Shown: piece after piece, positions 24,588 through 34,165 of the stretch
How the letters are laid out: every line of letters begins with the position of its first letter
Position numbering within the stretch: the stretch's first letter is position 1
Origin: Streptomyces phaeoluteigriseus
GTDB lineage: Bacteria > Actinomycetota > Actinomycetes > Streptomycetales > Streptomycetaceae
Direction of reading: 5' to 3'
Length of the DNA: 64,000 nt
Assembly: GCF_001896135.2 (NCBI RefSeq)
Contig: NZ_MPOH02000015.1
Coordinates: forward strand, 545,352-609,351
Program-made: the position numbers and the translations under genes
Notes under the pieces: generated by a model
Seen by the model: only the letters and a program-made list of their open reading frames with translations
Told to the model about the DNA's origin: nothing
Database searches by the model: none

Positions 24588-27500
24588 ATGGCAGCCACAG
24601 ACGAGAGCAGCGCTCTCGGCCTGCTCGACGAAGAGATCCGCGAACAGCTCGGCGACACCGCACGTTTCTCCGGCGGTCCCGCCGCCTCCCCGCGCACCCT
24701 CGTCGACATCCTCGACGCGTCCGTGCGCTCGTACCCGGACGAGCCCGCCCTGGACGACGGCGGCACCTCGCTGACCTACCGGGAACTGGCCGTCCAGGTC
24801 GAGCGGCTGCGCCTCCGGCTGGCGGGCGCCGGGGTCGGCCTCGGCGACCGGGTGGGGGTCCGGGTGCCGTCCGGGACCAACGACCTGTACGTCGCGATCC
24901 TCGCCGTGCTGGCCGCCGGAGCCGCCTATGTGCCCGTCGACGCCGAGGACCCCGACGAACGGGCCGAGCTGGTCTTCGGGGAGGCCGGGGTCCGGGCCGT
25001 CGTGGGGGCCGGGCACGCGCTGACCGTCCACGGCCGCTCCGAGGTGCCCGCCGCGCGGCCCGGTGCCGGGCACGACGCGTGGATCATCTTCACCTCCGGC
25101 TCCACCGGGAAGCCCAAGGGCGTCGCCGTCAGCCACCGCAGCGCCGCCGCCTTCGTGGACGCCGAGGCCGCCCTGTTCCTCACCGAGGAGCCGATCGGGC
25201 CCGGCGACCGGGTGATGGCGGGGCTGTCCGTCGCCTTCGACGCCTCCTGCGAGGAGATGTGGCTTGCCTGGCGGTACGGCGCCTGCCTGGTGCCGGTGCC
25301 TCGTGCGCAGGTCAGGAGTGGTGCCGACCTCGGGCCCTGGCTGGTGGAGCAGGAGATCACCGTCGTCTCGACCGTGCCCACGCTGGCCGCGCTCTGGGAG
25401 CCCGAGACCCTCAACGACGTCCGCCTGCTGATCTTCGGCGGCGAGGCCTGCCCGCCCGAGCTGGTGCAGCGGCTGGTGACCGAGGGGCGCGAGGTCTGGA
25501 ACACGTACGGGCCGACCGAGGCGACCGTGGTGGCCTGTGCCTCGCTGATGAGCGGGGCGGAGCCGATCCGGATCGGGCTGCCGCTGCGGGGCTGGGAGCT
25601 GGCCGTCGTGGACGAGGCCGGGGAGCCCGTGCCGATGGGCGGCACCGGTCAGCTGGTGATCGGCGGGGTCGGGCTGGCCCGGTACCTCGACGCCGGGAAG
25701 GACGCGGAGAAGTACGCGCCGCTGGAGTCGCTGGGCTGGGAGCGGGCGTACCGCAGCGGTGACCTCGTGAAGGCGGAGCCCGAGGGGCTGGTCTTCCTCG
25801 GGCGGGCCGATGAGCAGATCAAGCTCGGCGGGCGCCGGATCGAGCTGGGCGAGGTCGACGCGGCGCTCCAGGCGCTGCCCGGCGTCGCGGGCGCGGCCGC
25901 CGCCGTGCGCACCGCGCGCAGCGGCAACCAGCTCCTCGTCGGGTACATCGTCACCCAGGACGGCTGGGACCAGGCCGCGGCCGTGGAGAAGCTCCGCGCC
26001 GGGCTGCCCGCCGCGCTCGTGCCGCTGCTCGCGCCGGTGGCCGACCTGCCGACCCGGACGTCGGGCAAGGTCGACCGGGCCGCGCTGCCCTGGCCCCTGG
26101 AGGGCCTGGAGACGGGCGGCCCGGCCGAGCCGCTCTACGGCACCGAGGCCTGGCTCGCCGAGCAGTGGACGGCGGTCCTCGGCATTCCGGTCGGCGGCGC
26201 CCGTGACGACTTCTTCGCGATCGGCGGCAGCAGCCTGGCCGCCGCGCAGCTCACGACGCGGCTGCGCACCCGGTACCCGAGCGCCGCCGTCCTCGACATC
26301 TACCAGCAGCCGACGCTGCGCAAGCTGGCCCGGCACCTGGAGGAGTCCGCGCAGGACGACGGCTCCCGGCGCACGGTCGCGCCGGTGCCGCGGCGCGCGC
26401 AGCTGATCCAGGTCCTGCTGCTCCTTCCCCTGTTCACGCTGCTCGGGCTGCGCTGGACGGTGGTCCTGGCCGCCGCGGGCAACGTGCTGCCCGCCTACGG
26501 CCGGCTGCCGACCGCCCCCTGGTGGCTGGTGATCGCGGGCGCCTGCTGTTCTTCAGCCCGCCGGGCCGGCTCGCGCTCGGCGCGGGCGGAGCACGGCTGC
26601 TGCTGCGCGGGGTGACGCCGGGCCGCCATCCGCGCGGCGGCGGGGTGCATCTGCGGCTGTGGGCCGCCGAGCGGCTCGTCGAGTTCACCGGGGCGGCCTC
26701 GCTGACCGGCTCCTGGCTGGAGCGGTACGCCCGTGCCCTGGGCGCCAAGATCGGCCCGGACGTGGATCTGCACGCGCTGCCGCCGGTCACCGGCCTGCTC
26801 CGGCTCGGCCGGGGCGCGGCCGTGGAGTCCGAGGTGGACCTCTCCGGGTGGTGGCTGGACGGTGACCGGCTGGAGATCGGCCCGGTCAGGATCGGTGCGC
26901 ACGCCGTCGTCGGCACCCGCAGCATCCTCTTCCCCGGTGCCCGGGTCGGCAAGCGGGCCGAGGTGGCGCCGGGTTCGGCCGTCACCGGTCAGATCCCGAC
27001 CGGGCAGCGCTGGGCGGGCGCGCCCGCGGTCAAGCTCGGCAAGGCCAAGCGCAACTGGCCCAAGGAGCGGCCGGCCCGGGGCCGGATCTGGCGGGCGCTG
27101 TACGGGGCCGCGGGGGCCGGGTTGACGCTGCTGCCGGTGCTGGCCGCCGGAGCCGCGCTGCTCGTGGTGTACGCCCTCGTCTCGCCCGACGCCCCGCTGC
27201 GGGGTGCGGCGCTGGCGCTGGTCCCGGCCACGCTCGCCTACGGGCTGACGTACGCGCTGCTGCTGCTCGTGGCCGTGCGGCTGCTGAGTCTGGGGCTGCG
27301 GGAGGGCACGCATCCGACGCACAGCCGGATCGGCTGGCAGGCCTGGACGGTCACGCAGCTGATGGACCGCTCGCGCGAGACGCTCTTCCCGCTGTACGCC
27401 GGGCTGGCCACGCCGGTGTGGCTGCGGTTGCTGGGGATGCGGATCGGCAAGGGCGCCGAGGTGTCGACCGTCCTCGCGCTGCCCAGCCTGACCACGGTCG

Positions 27501-28441
27501 GAGAGGGCGCGTTCCTGGCCGACGACACGCTGACCGCGCCGTACGAGCTGGGTGGCGGCTGGATGCGGATCGGGCGCGCGGAGATCGGGCGGCGGGCCTT
27601 CCTCGGGAACTCGGGGATGACCGCGCCGGGGCGGAGCGTGCCGGACGGCGGGCTCGTCGGGGTGCTGTCGGCGACGCCGAAGAAGGCGAAGAAGGGCAGT
27701 TCCTACCTGGGGCTGCCGCCGGTGAAGCTGCCGCGGGCGGCGGCCGACGGTGATCAGAGCCGGACGTACGAGCCGCCGGCGCGGCTGCTGTGGGCGCGGG
27801 CGCTGGTGGAGCTGTGCCGGATCGTGCCGGTGTTCTGTTCGGCCGGTCTCGCGGTGCTGACCGTGGCGGCGCTGTGCGCGCTGGGGGCGTGGGCACCGCC
27901 GCTGTCCGGTCTCGTGCTGCTCGGGGCGGGGGCGCTGGCCGGACTGGTGTCCATGGCCGCCAAGTGGCTGCTGGTCGGGCGGCACCGCAGCGGGGAGCAC
28001 CCGCTGTGGAGCGGCTTCGTGTGGCGCAACGAGCTGGCGGACACCTTCGTCGAGGTGGTGGCCGTGCCGTGGCTGGCCGGATTCGTGCCGGGTACGCCGG
28101 TGCTGTCGGCGTGGCTGCGTGGGCTCGGCGCGCACATCGGCAGGGGCGTGTGGGTGGAGAGCTACTGGCTGCCCGAGACGGACCTGGTGACGCTGGGGGA
28201 CGCGGCCACGGTGAACCGCGGCTGTGTGCTCCAGACTCACCTCTTCCACGACCGGATCTTGCGGACGGATACTGTGGTCCTCCGTGAGGGTGCCACGCTG
28301 GGCCCTGGCGGGATCGTGCTGCCCGGCAGCACGGTCGGGGCCCGGACGACCCTGGGTCCCGCGTCGCTCGTGATGGCCGCGGAGTCCGTCCCGGACGACA
28401 CCCGCTGGCTCGGAAACCCGATCGAAGCATGGCGTCCCTGA
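24588..28441 (+). CDS. Pls-type membrane NRPS (poly-epsilon-lysine synthetase architecture), apparent frameshift
   Basis: The adenylation domain spans about residues 30-510: A3 motif IIFTSGSTGKPKGVAVSH near 165, A5 NTYGPTEAT near 305, A8 region YRSGDLV near 388 and A10 TRTSGKVDRAALP near 489. A carrier domain with FFAIGGSSLAAAQ follows near 545. Then three pairs of transmembrane helices alternate with three hexapeptide-repeat acyltransferase-like domains. This is the A-T-TM-C1-TM-C2-TM-C3 plan of Pls from S. albulus. The frame breaks near 26543 (one C missing); restored length is about 1,284 residues against 1,319 recalled for Pls. There is no condensation or thioesterase domain. The specificity region FDASCEEM gives D-A-E, matching the start of the lysine code. 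The product, a homopoly-amino acid, is inferred. Confidence 0.85.
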
Positions 28442-29859
28442 ACGCCTGCCACTTCGAACCGGACGACGGCACACCGGCGGGGAGTGGCAGCACGGCGCAG
28501 GGAGCGGACGCGGAAGTGGCAGTTCAGCAGGCAGGTGGGCCGGACCCGTACTTCCCGGCCAACGGTGATCCCCGGTATCGGGTGCATCGCTACGAACTCA
28601 CGCTGGACTACCGGCCCGGGCCGAACCGGCTCTCGGGCACGGCCCGGATCAACGCGATAGCCGGGCGCTCGCCGCTCGCCGAATTCCAGCTCAACCTGGC
28701 CGACTTCAAGATCGGCCGGGTCCGGGTCGACGGCCGGCAGACGCACTACACGCATCGCGGCGGCAAGCTGCGGGTCCGGCCCGCCAAGCCGCTGCGGGCC
28801 GGGGCCGCGTTCACCGTCGAGGTGCACTGGGCGGGCAACCCCAAGCCGGTCAACAGCCCCTGGGGCGGGATCGGCTGGGAGGAGCTGGGTGACGGGGCGC
28901 TGGTGGCGAGCCAGCCCGTCGGGGCGCCGTCGTGGTACCCGTGCAACGACCGGCCCGCCGACAAGGCGTCGTACCAGATCTCGGTCACGACGCCGTCGGC
29001 GTACTCGGTGGTGGCGGGCGGCCGGCTGCTGACGCGGACGACGAAGGCGTCGACGACGACCTGGGTGTACGAGCAGTCCGCGCCGACGTCGAGCTATCTA
29101 ATCGGGTTGTCGATCGGCAAGTACCAGACGGTGCTGCTGGGAGATCCGGGGCTCGGCGGGGTGCCGCAGCACGGGCACATCCCGGCGGACCTGCTGCCGG
29201 AGTTCTCGCGGGACTTCGCGCGTCAGCCGGGCATGATGCACCTCTTCCAACAGCTGTTCGGACCCTACCCGTTCGACGAGTACGCGGTCGTGGTGACCGA
29301 GGAGGAACTCGATGTCCCCGTCGAGGCACAGGGGTTGTCGTTGTTCGGCGCCAACCACGTGGACGGGGCCCGGGGTTCGGAGCGGCTCGTGGCGCACGAG
29401 CTGGCGCACCAGTGGTTCGGCAACAGCGTGTCCATCGCCGACTGGCGGCACATCTGGCTGAACGAGGGCTTCGCCAAGTACGCGGAGTGGCTGTGGTCGG
29501 AGCGTTCGGGCGGCCGTACGGCGCAGCAATTGGCCGCCGTCGCGCACCGCTTGCTGTCCACCCTGCCGCAGGACCTGAAGCTGGCGGACCCCGGCCGCAA
29601 GTCGATGTTCGACGACCGGCTCTACGAGCGGGGCGGACTCACCGTGCACGCGTTGCGCTGCGCGCTGGGCGACGACGCGTTCTTCCGGATGCTGCGCGCC
29701 TGGCTGGGGCTGCACCGCGGCGGCGCGGTCACGACGTCCGCCTTCACGGCCCACGCGGCCCGGTTCGCCACCGAGCCGCTGGACGACCTGTTCGACGCGT
29801 GGCTGTACGGGACGGCGCTGCCGCCGCTGCCGCTGTCCGGGACCCGGGCGGCCGTCTAG
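28429..29859 (+). CDS. Short M1-family zinc aminopeptidase
   Basis: A 476-residue gluzincin. The zinc site is complete: HELAH at residues 323-327 with the third ligand E346 in LNEGFAKYAE (HEXXH-x18-E spacing). The exopeptidase motif is EAQGLSLFG instead of GAMEN. The C-terminal superhelical domain of classic aminopeptidase N is absent, as in short actinobacterial M1 enzymes. No signal peptide is evident, so it is probably cytoplasmic. The ATG overlaps the end of the Pls-type gene by 13 nt, indicating tight coupling. In S. albulus the poly-lysine-degrading enzyme is a zinc aminopeptidase encoded near pls, so a polymer-degrading or self-protection role is inferred. Confidence 0.88.
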   Translation: MASLNACHFEPDDGTPAGSGSTAQGADAEVAVQQAGGPDPYFPANGDPRYRVHRYELTLDYRPGPNRLSGTARINAIAGRSPLAEFQLNLADFKIGRVRVDGRQTHYTHRGGKLRVRPAKPLRAGAAFTVEVHWAGNPKPVNSPWGGIGWEELGDGALVASQPVGAPSWYPCNDRPADKASYQISVTTPSAYSVVAGGRLLTRTTKASTTTWVYEQSAPTSSYLIGLSIGKYQTVLLGDPGLGGVPQHGHIPADLLPEFSRDFARQPGMMHLFQQLFGPYPFDEYAVVVTEEELDVPVEAQGLSLFGANHVDGARGSERLVAHELAHQWFGNSVSIADWRHIWLNEGFAKYAEWLWSERSGGRTAQQLAAVAHRLLSTLPQDLKLADPGRKSMFDDRLYERGGLTVHALRCALGDDAFFRMLRAWLGLHRGGAVTTSAFTAHAARFATEPLDDLFDAWLYGTALPPLPLSGTRAAV

Positions 29860-29863
29860 CAGA

Positions 29864-30283
29864 ATGACGACCATGACGACCCGTTCCTGCCCCTGTGGGC
29901 TGCCCGAGCCGTACGAGGGCTGCTGCGGCCGCTTCCTCCTGCCGCCTCGAACAGCCTCGACCGGGGGAACCCCCGCCACTGCCGCCGCGCCGACCGCTGA
30001 GGCGCTGATGCGGTCGCGGTACAGCGCCTTCGTGAAGGGCGACGCGGGGTATCTGCTGCGGACCTGGCACCCGCGGACCCGGCCGGGTCGGCTGGACCTG
30101 GATCCGGGGATGCGGTGGACGGGACTGGAGATCCTCGACACGGTCGACGGGTCCGCGTTCCACACCACCGGGGTCGTGGAGTTCCGGGCCTCCTACCGGG
30201 GCGGCGCGCTGCGGGAGCGGAGCCGCTTCGAACGGGTGGAGGGTGCCTGGGTGTACGTGGACGGGGAGTTCCCGGAGCAGTAG
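29864..30283 (+). CDS. YchJ family (UPF0225) SEC-C motif protein
   Basis: A 139-residue protein. The N-terminal metal-binding motif is CPCGLPEPYEGCCGRF (Cys-rich SEC-C-like), followed by an SnoaL-like domain with ALMRSRYSAFVKGDAGYLLRTWHP and FRASYRGG. This is the YchJ/UPF0225 arrangement, whose function is unknown. Two ATG codons, 9 nt apart, are possible starts and neither has a clear ribosome site; the first is used here. It lies 4 nt after the M1 peptidase stop and may be read through from the Pls operon. It ends 9 nt from the convergent gntR gene. Confidence 0.85.
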   Translation: MTTMTTRSCPCGLPEPYEGCCGRFLLPPRTASTGGTPATAAAPTAEALMRSRYSAFVKGDAGYLLRTWHPRTRPGRLDLDPGMRWTGLEILDTVDGSAFHTTGVVEFRASYRGGALRERSRFERVEGAWVYVDGEFPEQ

Positions 30284-30292
30284 GGGCGCGGG

Positions 30293-30994
30293 CTACGGCG
30301 CCAGGATGTCCAGTTCCTCGAGGGCGCCGACCGTGATCTCGCGGGTCAGCTTCTCGGCGCGGTCCGCGTCGCCCTCGCGGACCGCCTCCGCCAGCCGCAC
30401 GTGCAGGGTGACGGCGGCCGGGTCGGGGTCCTCGAACATGACCTCGTGGTGGGTGCGGCCCGCGAGGACCTCCGCGACGACGTCGCCGAGGCGGGCGAAC
30501 ATCTCGTTGCCGGAGGCCGTGAGGATCACGCGGTGGAAGGCCACGTCGTGGACGAGGTAGCCCTCCAGCTGGTGGCCGCGTGAGTTGGCCACCATGCCGA
30601 GCGCGCACTCGGTCAGCTCGGCGCACTGTTCCGCCGTGGCGTTGCGCGCCGCCAGGCCCGCGGCGACCGGCTCGATCGCCGACCGCAGGACGGTGAGCGA
30701 GCGCAGCTGGTGGGGGCGGTCGGCGCCGGCCAGTCGCCAGCGGATGACCTGCGGGTCGTAGACGTTCCACTCGGCCTTCGGGCGTACCGTCACGCCCACC
30801 CGGCGGCGGGACTCGACCAGGTGCATCGACTCCAGGACGCGGACCGCCTCGCGCATCACGGAACGGGAGACGTCGAAGCGCTGGGCCAGTTCGTCGGTGC
30901 GCAGAACACTGCCCGGCGGGTACTCACCCGCGGTGATGGCGGGGCCGAGGGCATCGAGTACACGGCCGTGCAGACCCCGGCCCAAAGTGGTCAT
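30293..30994 (-). CDS. gntR: GntR/FadR-subfamily regulator of gluconate genes
   Basis: A 233-residue GntR-family repressor of the FadR subfamily. The winged helix covers about residues 8-75, with RTDELAQRFDVSRSVMREAVRVLESM. The all-helical FCD ligand domain follows (DVAFHRVILTASGNEMF supplies typical Asp/His metal or ligand residues). It is transcribed divergently from gntK with a 130-bp shared control region holding a FadR-type half-palindrome. Position and family point to gluconate-responsive repression of gntK-gntP, as reported for S. coelicolor; the effector is not directly provable here. Confidence 0.9.
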   Translation of the reverse strand: MTTLGRGLHGRVLDALGPAITAGEYPPGSVLRTDELAQRFDVSRSVMREAVRVLESMHLVESRRRVGVTVRPKAEWNVYDPQVIRWRLAGADRPHQLRSLTVLRSAIEPVAAGLAARNATAEQCAELTECALGMVANSRGHQLEGYLVHDVAFHRVILTASGNEMFARLGDVVAEVLAGRTHHEVMFEDPDPAAVTLHVRLAEAVREGDADRAEKLTREITVGALEELDILAP

Positions 30995-31041
30995 GCACTC
31001 AGCGTACGGGGTAGATCACGGAGCCAAAAAGTCAGACTTAT

Positions 31042-31075
31042 TTGTCACAGACTCTTGAATTCGTCGTACCTAATG
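31042..31075 (+). promoter_or_regulatory. gntK promoter with candidate GntR operator
   Basis: TTGTCA (31042-31047) and TACCTAAT (31067-31074) could form a promoter with a long, 19-nt spacer. TCGTCGTACCT (31061-31071) fits the FadR-subfamily GT-N3-AC operator core and overlaps the -10, which would suit repression. The leader to the gntK ATG is about 45 nt. Confidence 0.4.
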
Positions 31076-31124
31076 AGTTTCAGTGTCGTCGACATCAGGT
31101 GTCGAGGAAGACAGCGAGGCAGAG

Positions 31125-31643
31125 ATGCGCACCCCCCACGTCGTCGCGGTGATGGGCGTCGCCGGCACGGGCAAGACCACGATCGGTCCCCTGCTCGCCG
31201 CCCGGCTCGGCGTTCCCTACGCCGAGGGCGACGACTTCCACCCGCAGGCCAACATCGCCAAGATGTCGGCCGGCACCCCGCTCGACGACGACGACAGGTG
31301 GCCGTGGCTCGACGCCATCGGCACCTGGGCTCACGAGCGGGCCGGGCTGGGCGGGGTCGTCAGCTGCTCGGCGCTGAAGCGGTCGTACCGCGACCGGCTC
31401 AGGGCCGCCGCGCCCGGGATCGTGTTCGTGCACCTCGCGGGTGACCGGGCGCTGATCGAGGACCGCATGGCGCACCGGCAGGGCCACTTCATGCCGACCG
31501 CGCTGCTGGACTCCCAGTTCGCCACGCTCCAGCCGCTCGAAGCGGACGAGACGGGGGCCGCGGTCGACGTGACCGGGACTCCCGAGGAGATCACCGAACG
31601 GGCCGCGAAGGCGCTCGACGCCCTCCCCGGCACCCAGCGGTAG
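31125..31643 (+). CDS. gntK: Gluconokinase
   Basis: A 172-residue gluconokinase of the GntK/shikimate-kinase-like fold that phosphorylates gluconate to 6-phosphogluconate. The P-loop GVAGTGKTT is at residues 9-17. Substrate-binding YAEGDDFHPQANIAKMSAG follows, then the adenine-contacting CSALKRSYRDRLR. The ATG start at 31125 follows GAGGCAGAG; an upstream in-frame ATG at 31083 would add 14 residues lacking family similarity. It is followed after a tandem-repeat spacer by the gluconate permease and is divergent from gntR. The set feeds gluconate into the pentose phosphate pathway. Confidence 0.94.
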   Translation: MRTPHVVAVMGVAGTGKTTIGPLLAARLGVPYAEGDDFHPQANIAKMSAGTPLDDDDRWPWLDAIGTWAHERAGLGGVVSCSALKRSYRDRLRAAAPGIVFVHLAGDRALIEDRMAHRQGHFMPTALLDSQFATLQPLEADETGAAVDVTGTPEEITERAAKALDALPGTQR

Positions 31644-31733
31644 CCGCCCCGCCCGGACGGGCGGCGGCGCCCCGGCAGTACCCGTAGTACCTCCGCGGTG
31701 GACTCGCACACCGCTCGTACCTCCGTGCCTGGG

Positions 31734-31778
31734 CAGTACCCGCAGTACCCGCAGTACCCGCAGTACCCGCAGTACCCG
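31734..31778. repeat. 9-bp tandem repeat (CAGTACCCG x5)
   Basis: Five perfect copies lie between gntK and gntP, with degenerate copies continuing to about 31812 and an isolated copy at 31677-31685. The array sits inside the presumed operon, so it would be present in the mRNA ahead of gntP. Confidence 0.9.
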
Positions 31779-31846
31779 CGTTCCCGCAGTTCCTGCCGTA
31801 CCCGTAGTACCCCTCTCCCCCATCCCCGCATGCGTAAGGGACCCCC

Positions 31847-33244
31847 GTGACCAGACTCAGCGTCGAGATGCTGGCGGCGGACAGTGTCGAGCCGATCACC
31901 TCGGCCGGTCATGCCCAGCTGGGCATCGCCGTGCTGGCGGGCATCGCCTTCATCGTCCTGCTCATCACCAAGTTCAAGCTTCACGCCTTCCTGGCGCTGA
32001 CCATCGGTTCGCTCGCCCTGGGGGCGTTCGCCGGGGCGCCGCTGGACAAGACGATCGTCAGTTTCACCACCGGTCTCGGCTCCACGGTCGCCAGTGTGGG
32101 CGTGCTGATCGCGCTCGGCGCGATCCTCGGCAGGCTGCTCGCCGACTCCGGCGGCGCCGACCAGATCGTCGACACGATCCTCGCCCGGGCGGGTGGCCGC
32201 TCGATGCCGTGGGCGATGGTGCTGATCGCCTCGGTGATCGGTCTGCCCCTGTTCTTCGAGGTCGGCGTCGTCCTGATGATCCCCGTCGTGCTGATGGTCG
32301 CCAAGCGCGGCAACTACTCGCTGATGCGCATCGGCATCCCGGCACTGGCCGGTCTGTCCGTGATGCACGGGCTGGTCCCGCCGCACCCCGGTCCGCTGGT
32401 CGCGATCGACGCCGTGGACGCCAACCTGGGCGTGACCCTCGCACTGGGCGTCCTGGTCGCCATCCCGACGGTGATCATCGCCGGTCCGGTGTTCTCCCGG
32501 TTCGCCGCCCGCTGGGTGGACGTGCCCGCCCCGGAGCGCATGATCCCGCAGCGGCCCTCGGAGGACCTGGACCGGCGTCCCGGCTTCGGCGTCACGCTGG
32601 TGACGATCCTGCTGCCCGTCGTGATGATGCTGGCCAAGGCGCTCGTCGACATCGTCGTGGACGACCCCGAGAACACCGTGCAGCGCGTGTTCGACGTGGT
32701 CGGCTCCCCGCTGATCGCCCTGCTCACCGCCGTCATCGTCGGCATGTTCACCCTCGGCCGGGCGGCCGGCTTCACCAGGGAACGGCTCTCCTCCACCGTG
32801 GAGAAGTCCCTCGCCCCCATCGCCGGCATCCTGCTGATCGTCGGCGCGGGCGGCGGCTTCAAGCAGACGCTGATCGACTCCGGCGTGGGCCGGATGGTCC
32901 TGGAGATCTCCGAGGACTGGTCGATCCCGGCCCTGCTGCTGGCCTGGCTGATCGCGGTGGCGATCCGGCTGGCGACCGGCTCGGCGACCGTGGCGACGAT
33001 CTCGGCGGCCGGCCTGGTCGCGCCGCTCGCAGCCGACATGTCGACCGCCCACACCGCTCTGCTGGTCCTGGCGATCGGCGCCGGCTCGCTGTTCTTCAGC
33101 CATGTCAACGACGCCGGATTCTGGCTGGTGAAGGAGTACTTCGGCCTCACCGTCGGCCAGAACATCAAGACCTGGTCGATCATGGAGACCCTCATCTCGG
33201 TGGTCGCCGGCGCTCTGGTCCTGCTGCTCTCCCTGGTCCTGTAG
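31847..33244 (+). CDS. gntP: Gluconate:H+ symporter, GntP family
   Basis: A 465-residue permease with about 12-14 hydrophobic spans. Family landmarks include GAILGRLLADSGGADQIVD, the conserved LPLFFEVGVVLMIPV near residues 128-142, MHGLVPPHPGPL near 172-183 and the C-terminal NDAGFWLVKEYFGL. The GTG start was chosen by similarity; a purine site upstream is weak. It follows gntK by 204 nt filled with 9-bp repeats. A truncated dehydrogenase relic lies just downstream, so the locus may once have held a third gluconate gene. Confidence 0.94.
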   Translation: MTRLSVEMLAADSVEPITSAGHAQLGIAVLAGIAFIVLLITKFKLHAFLALTIGSLALGAFAGAPLDKTIVSFTTGLGSTVASVGVLIALGAILGRLLADSGGADQIVDTILARAGGRSMPWAMVLIASVIGLPLFFEVGVVLMIPVVLMVAKRGNYSLMRIGIPALAGLSVMHGLVPPHPGPLVAIDAVDANLGVTLALGVLVAIPTVIIAGPVFSRFAARWVDVPAPERMIPQRPSEDLDRRPGFGVTLVTILLPVVMMLAKALVDIVVDDPENTVQRVFDVVGSPLIALLTAVIVGMFTLGRAAGFTRERLSSTVEKSLAPIAGILLIVGAGGGFKQTLIDSGVGRMVLEISEDWSIPALLLAWLIAVAIRLATGSATVATISAAGLVAPLAADMSTAHTALLVLAIGAGSLFFSHVNDAGFWLVKEYFGLTVGQNIKTWSIMETLISVVAGALVLLLSLVL

Positions 33245-33254
33245 AGGTACGGGG

Positions 33255-33525
33255 ACGACTCACCCGCTGCTCGACATCAGCGGCCGTACGGCTCTGTCGA
33301 CCGACTCCGGCCGCGGCATCGGGCCCGCGCCCGCCCGCGGCCTCACGGAGGCCGGCCGCGGGGTGGTCCTGAACGGGCGGGAGGGTGACCGCCTCGCGCA
33401 CGCGGCCGCCGGCCTGCCCGGCGGCCGGGTGCGCACGGCCGTGTCCGACGTCACCGACAGCGCCTCGCCGGCCGGCACGCGGACGTGGAGATGGCCGGCG
33501 GACCGCTCGACATCGTCACGTCCTG
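33255..33525 (+). pseudogene. Truncated SDR (gluconate 5-dehydrogenase-like) relic
   Basis: The sequence after gntP reads as the N-terminus of a short-chain dehydrogenase: THPLLDISGRTALSTDSGRG, then IGPAPARGLTEAGRGVVLNG, then a frame change and DVEMAGGPLDIVTS before a stop. The initiation position reads ACG, the nucleotide-binding glycine motif TGxxRGIG has become TDSGRGIG, and the catalytic Ser-Tyr-Lys half is missing. The similarity is to gluconate 5-dehydrogenase-type SDRs that often accompany gntP. It is a dead gene remnant about 270 bp long. Confidence 0.7.
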
Positions 33526-33541
33526 AGGCTCGTCACGGCGG

Positions 33542-34165
33542 TCAGCGGCGCCACAGCGGGTGTTCCCGGTCGGCCCAGTCCGGGCTCACCGAGCCCGTGC
33601 GCATGCCGCGGCGGGCCTCCGGATCGCCGAGGGCCATGCCGATGTGGCCGGCCAGGACGACGCCGATGGTCAGGGCCAGCCAGTCGTGCACGAAGGTCGC
33701 GCTGGTCCGCCACGTGATCGGAGTGAGGTGGGTGAACCACATCAGCAGCCCGGTCCCGAGCATCACCAGCGTGGCGCCGGCGATCCACGCGGCGTAGACC
33801 TTCTGACCCGCGTTGAACTTGCCGGCCGGCCGGGACTCCGCGCGCTCGTCCCGGCGCAGGACCGCGCGCAGCCAGCGGCGGTCGTGCGGACCGAAGCGGT
33901 TGAGGTGGCCGAGGTCGGCGCGGAACGCGCGGGAGGCGAGTCCCGCCAGGACGGGGACGGGCAGGGCGAGGCCGGCCCACTCGTGGACGCGGACGACCAG
34001 CTCGCGGCGGCCGACGAGCCGCGCGAGTTCGGGGACGTACAGGAAGGCCGCCGTCAGCACGCATACGCCCATGAGCCAGGCGGTCGTGCGGTGGACCCAC
34101 CGTTCGGCCCGGCTGAAGCGGCGGACCCGGGCGGCGCCGGGCGGGGCGTCAGCTCGTAGGGTCAT
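33542..34165 (-). CDS. Cytochrome b561-type membrane subunit
   Basis: A 207-residue integral membrane protein with four hydrophobic spans. Histidines suited to b-type haem ligation occur in RAERWVHRTTAWLMGVC, VVRVHEWAGLALPV, LMWFTHLT and LAGHIGMALGDPEARRGM. It resembles the cytochrome b subunits of formate dehydrogenase and YedZ-like systems. The start overlaps the end of the molybdopterin oxidoreductase gene by 17 nt, so the two probably make a periplasm-facing enzyme and its quinone-linked membrane anchor. Electron donor and acceptor are unknown. Confidence 0.85.
   Translation of the reverse strand: MTLRADAPPGAARVRRFSRAERWVHRTTAWLMGVCVLTAAFLYVPELARLVGRRELVVRVHEWAGLALPVPVLAGLASRAFRADLGHLNRFGPHDRRWLRAVLRRDERAESRPAGKFNAGQKVYAAWIAGATLVMLGTGLLMWFTHLTPITWRTSATFVHDWLALTIGVVLAGHIGMALGDPEARRGMRTGSVSPDWADREHPLWRR

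Noticed and set aside
24230..31000. Integrative element at tRNA-Leu
   Set aside because: No integrase and no second copy of the tRNA 3' end was seen downstream, so the Pls cassette is not shown to be a site-specific island.
31734..31812. Repeat array considered as CRISPR
   Set aside because: Units are 9 bp, head to tail, without spacers, and there are no cas genes.
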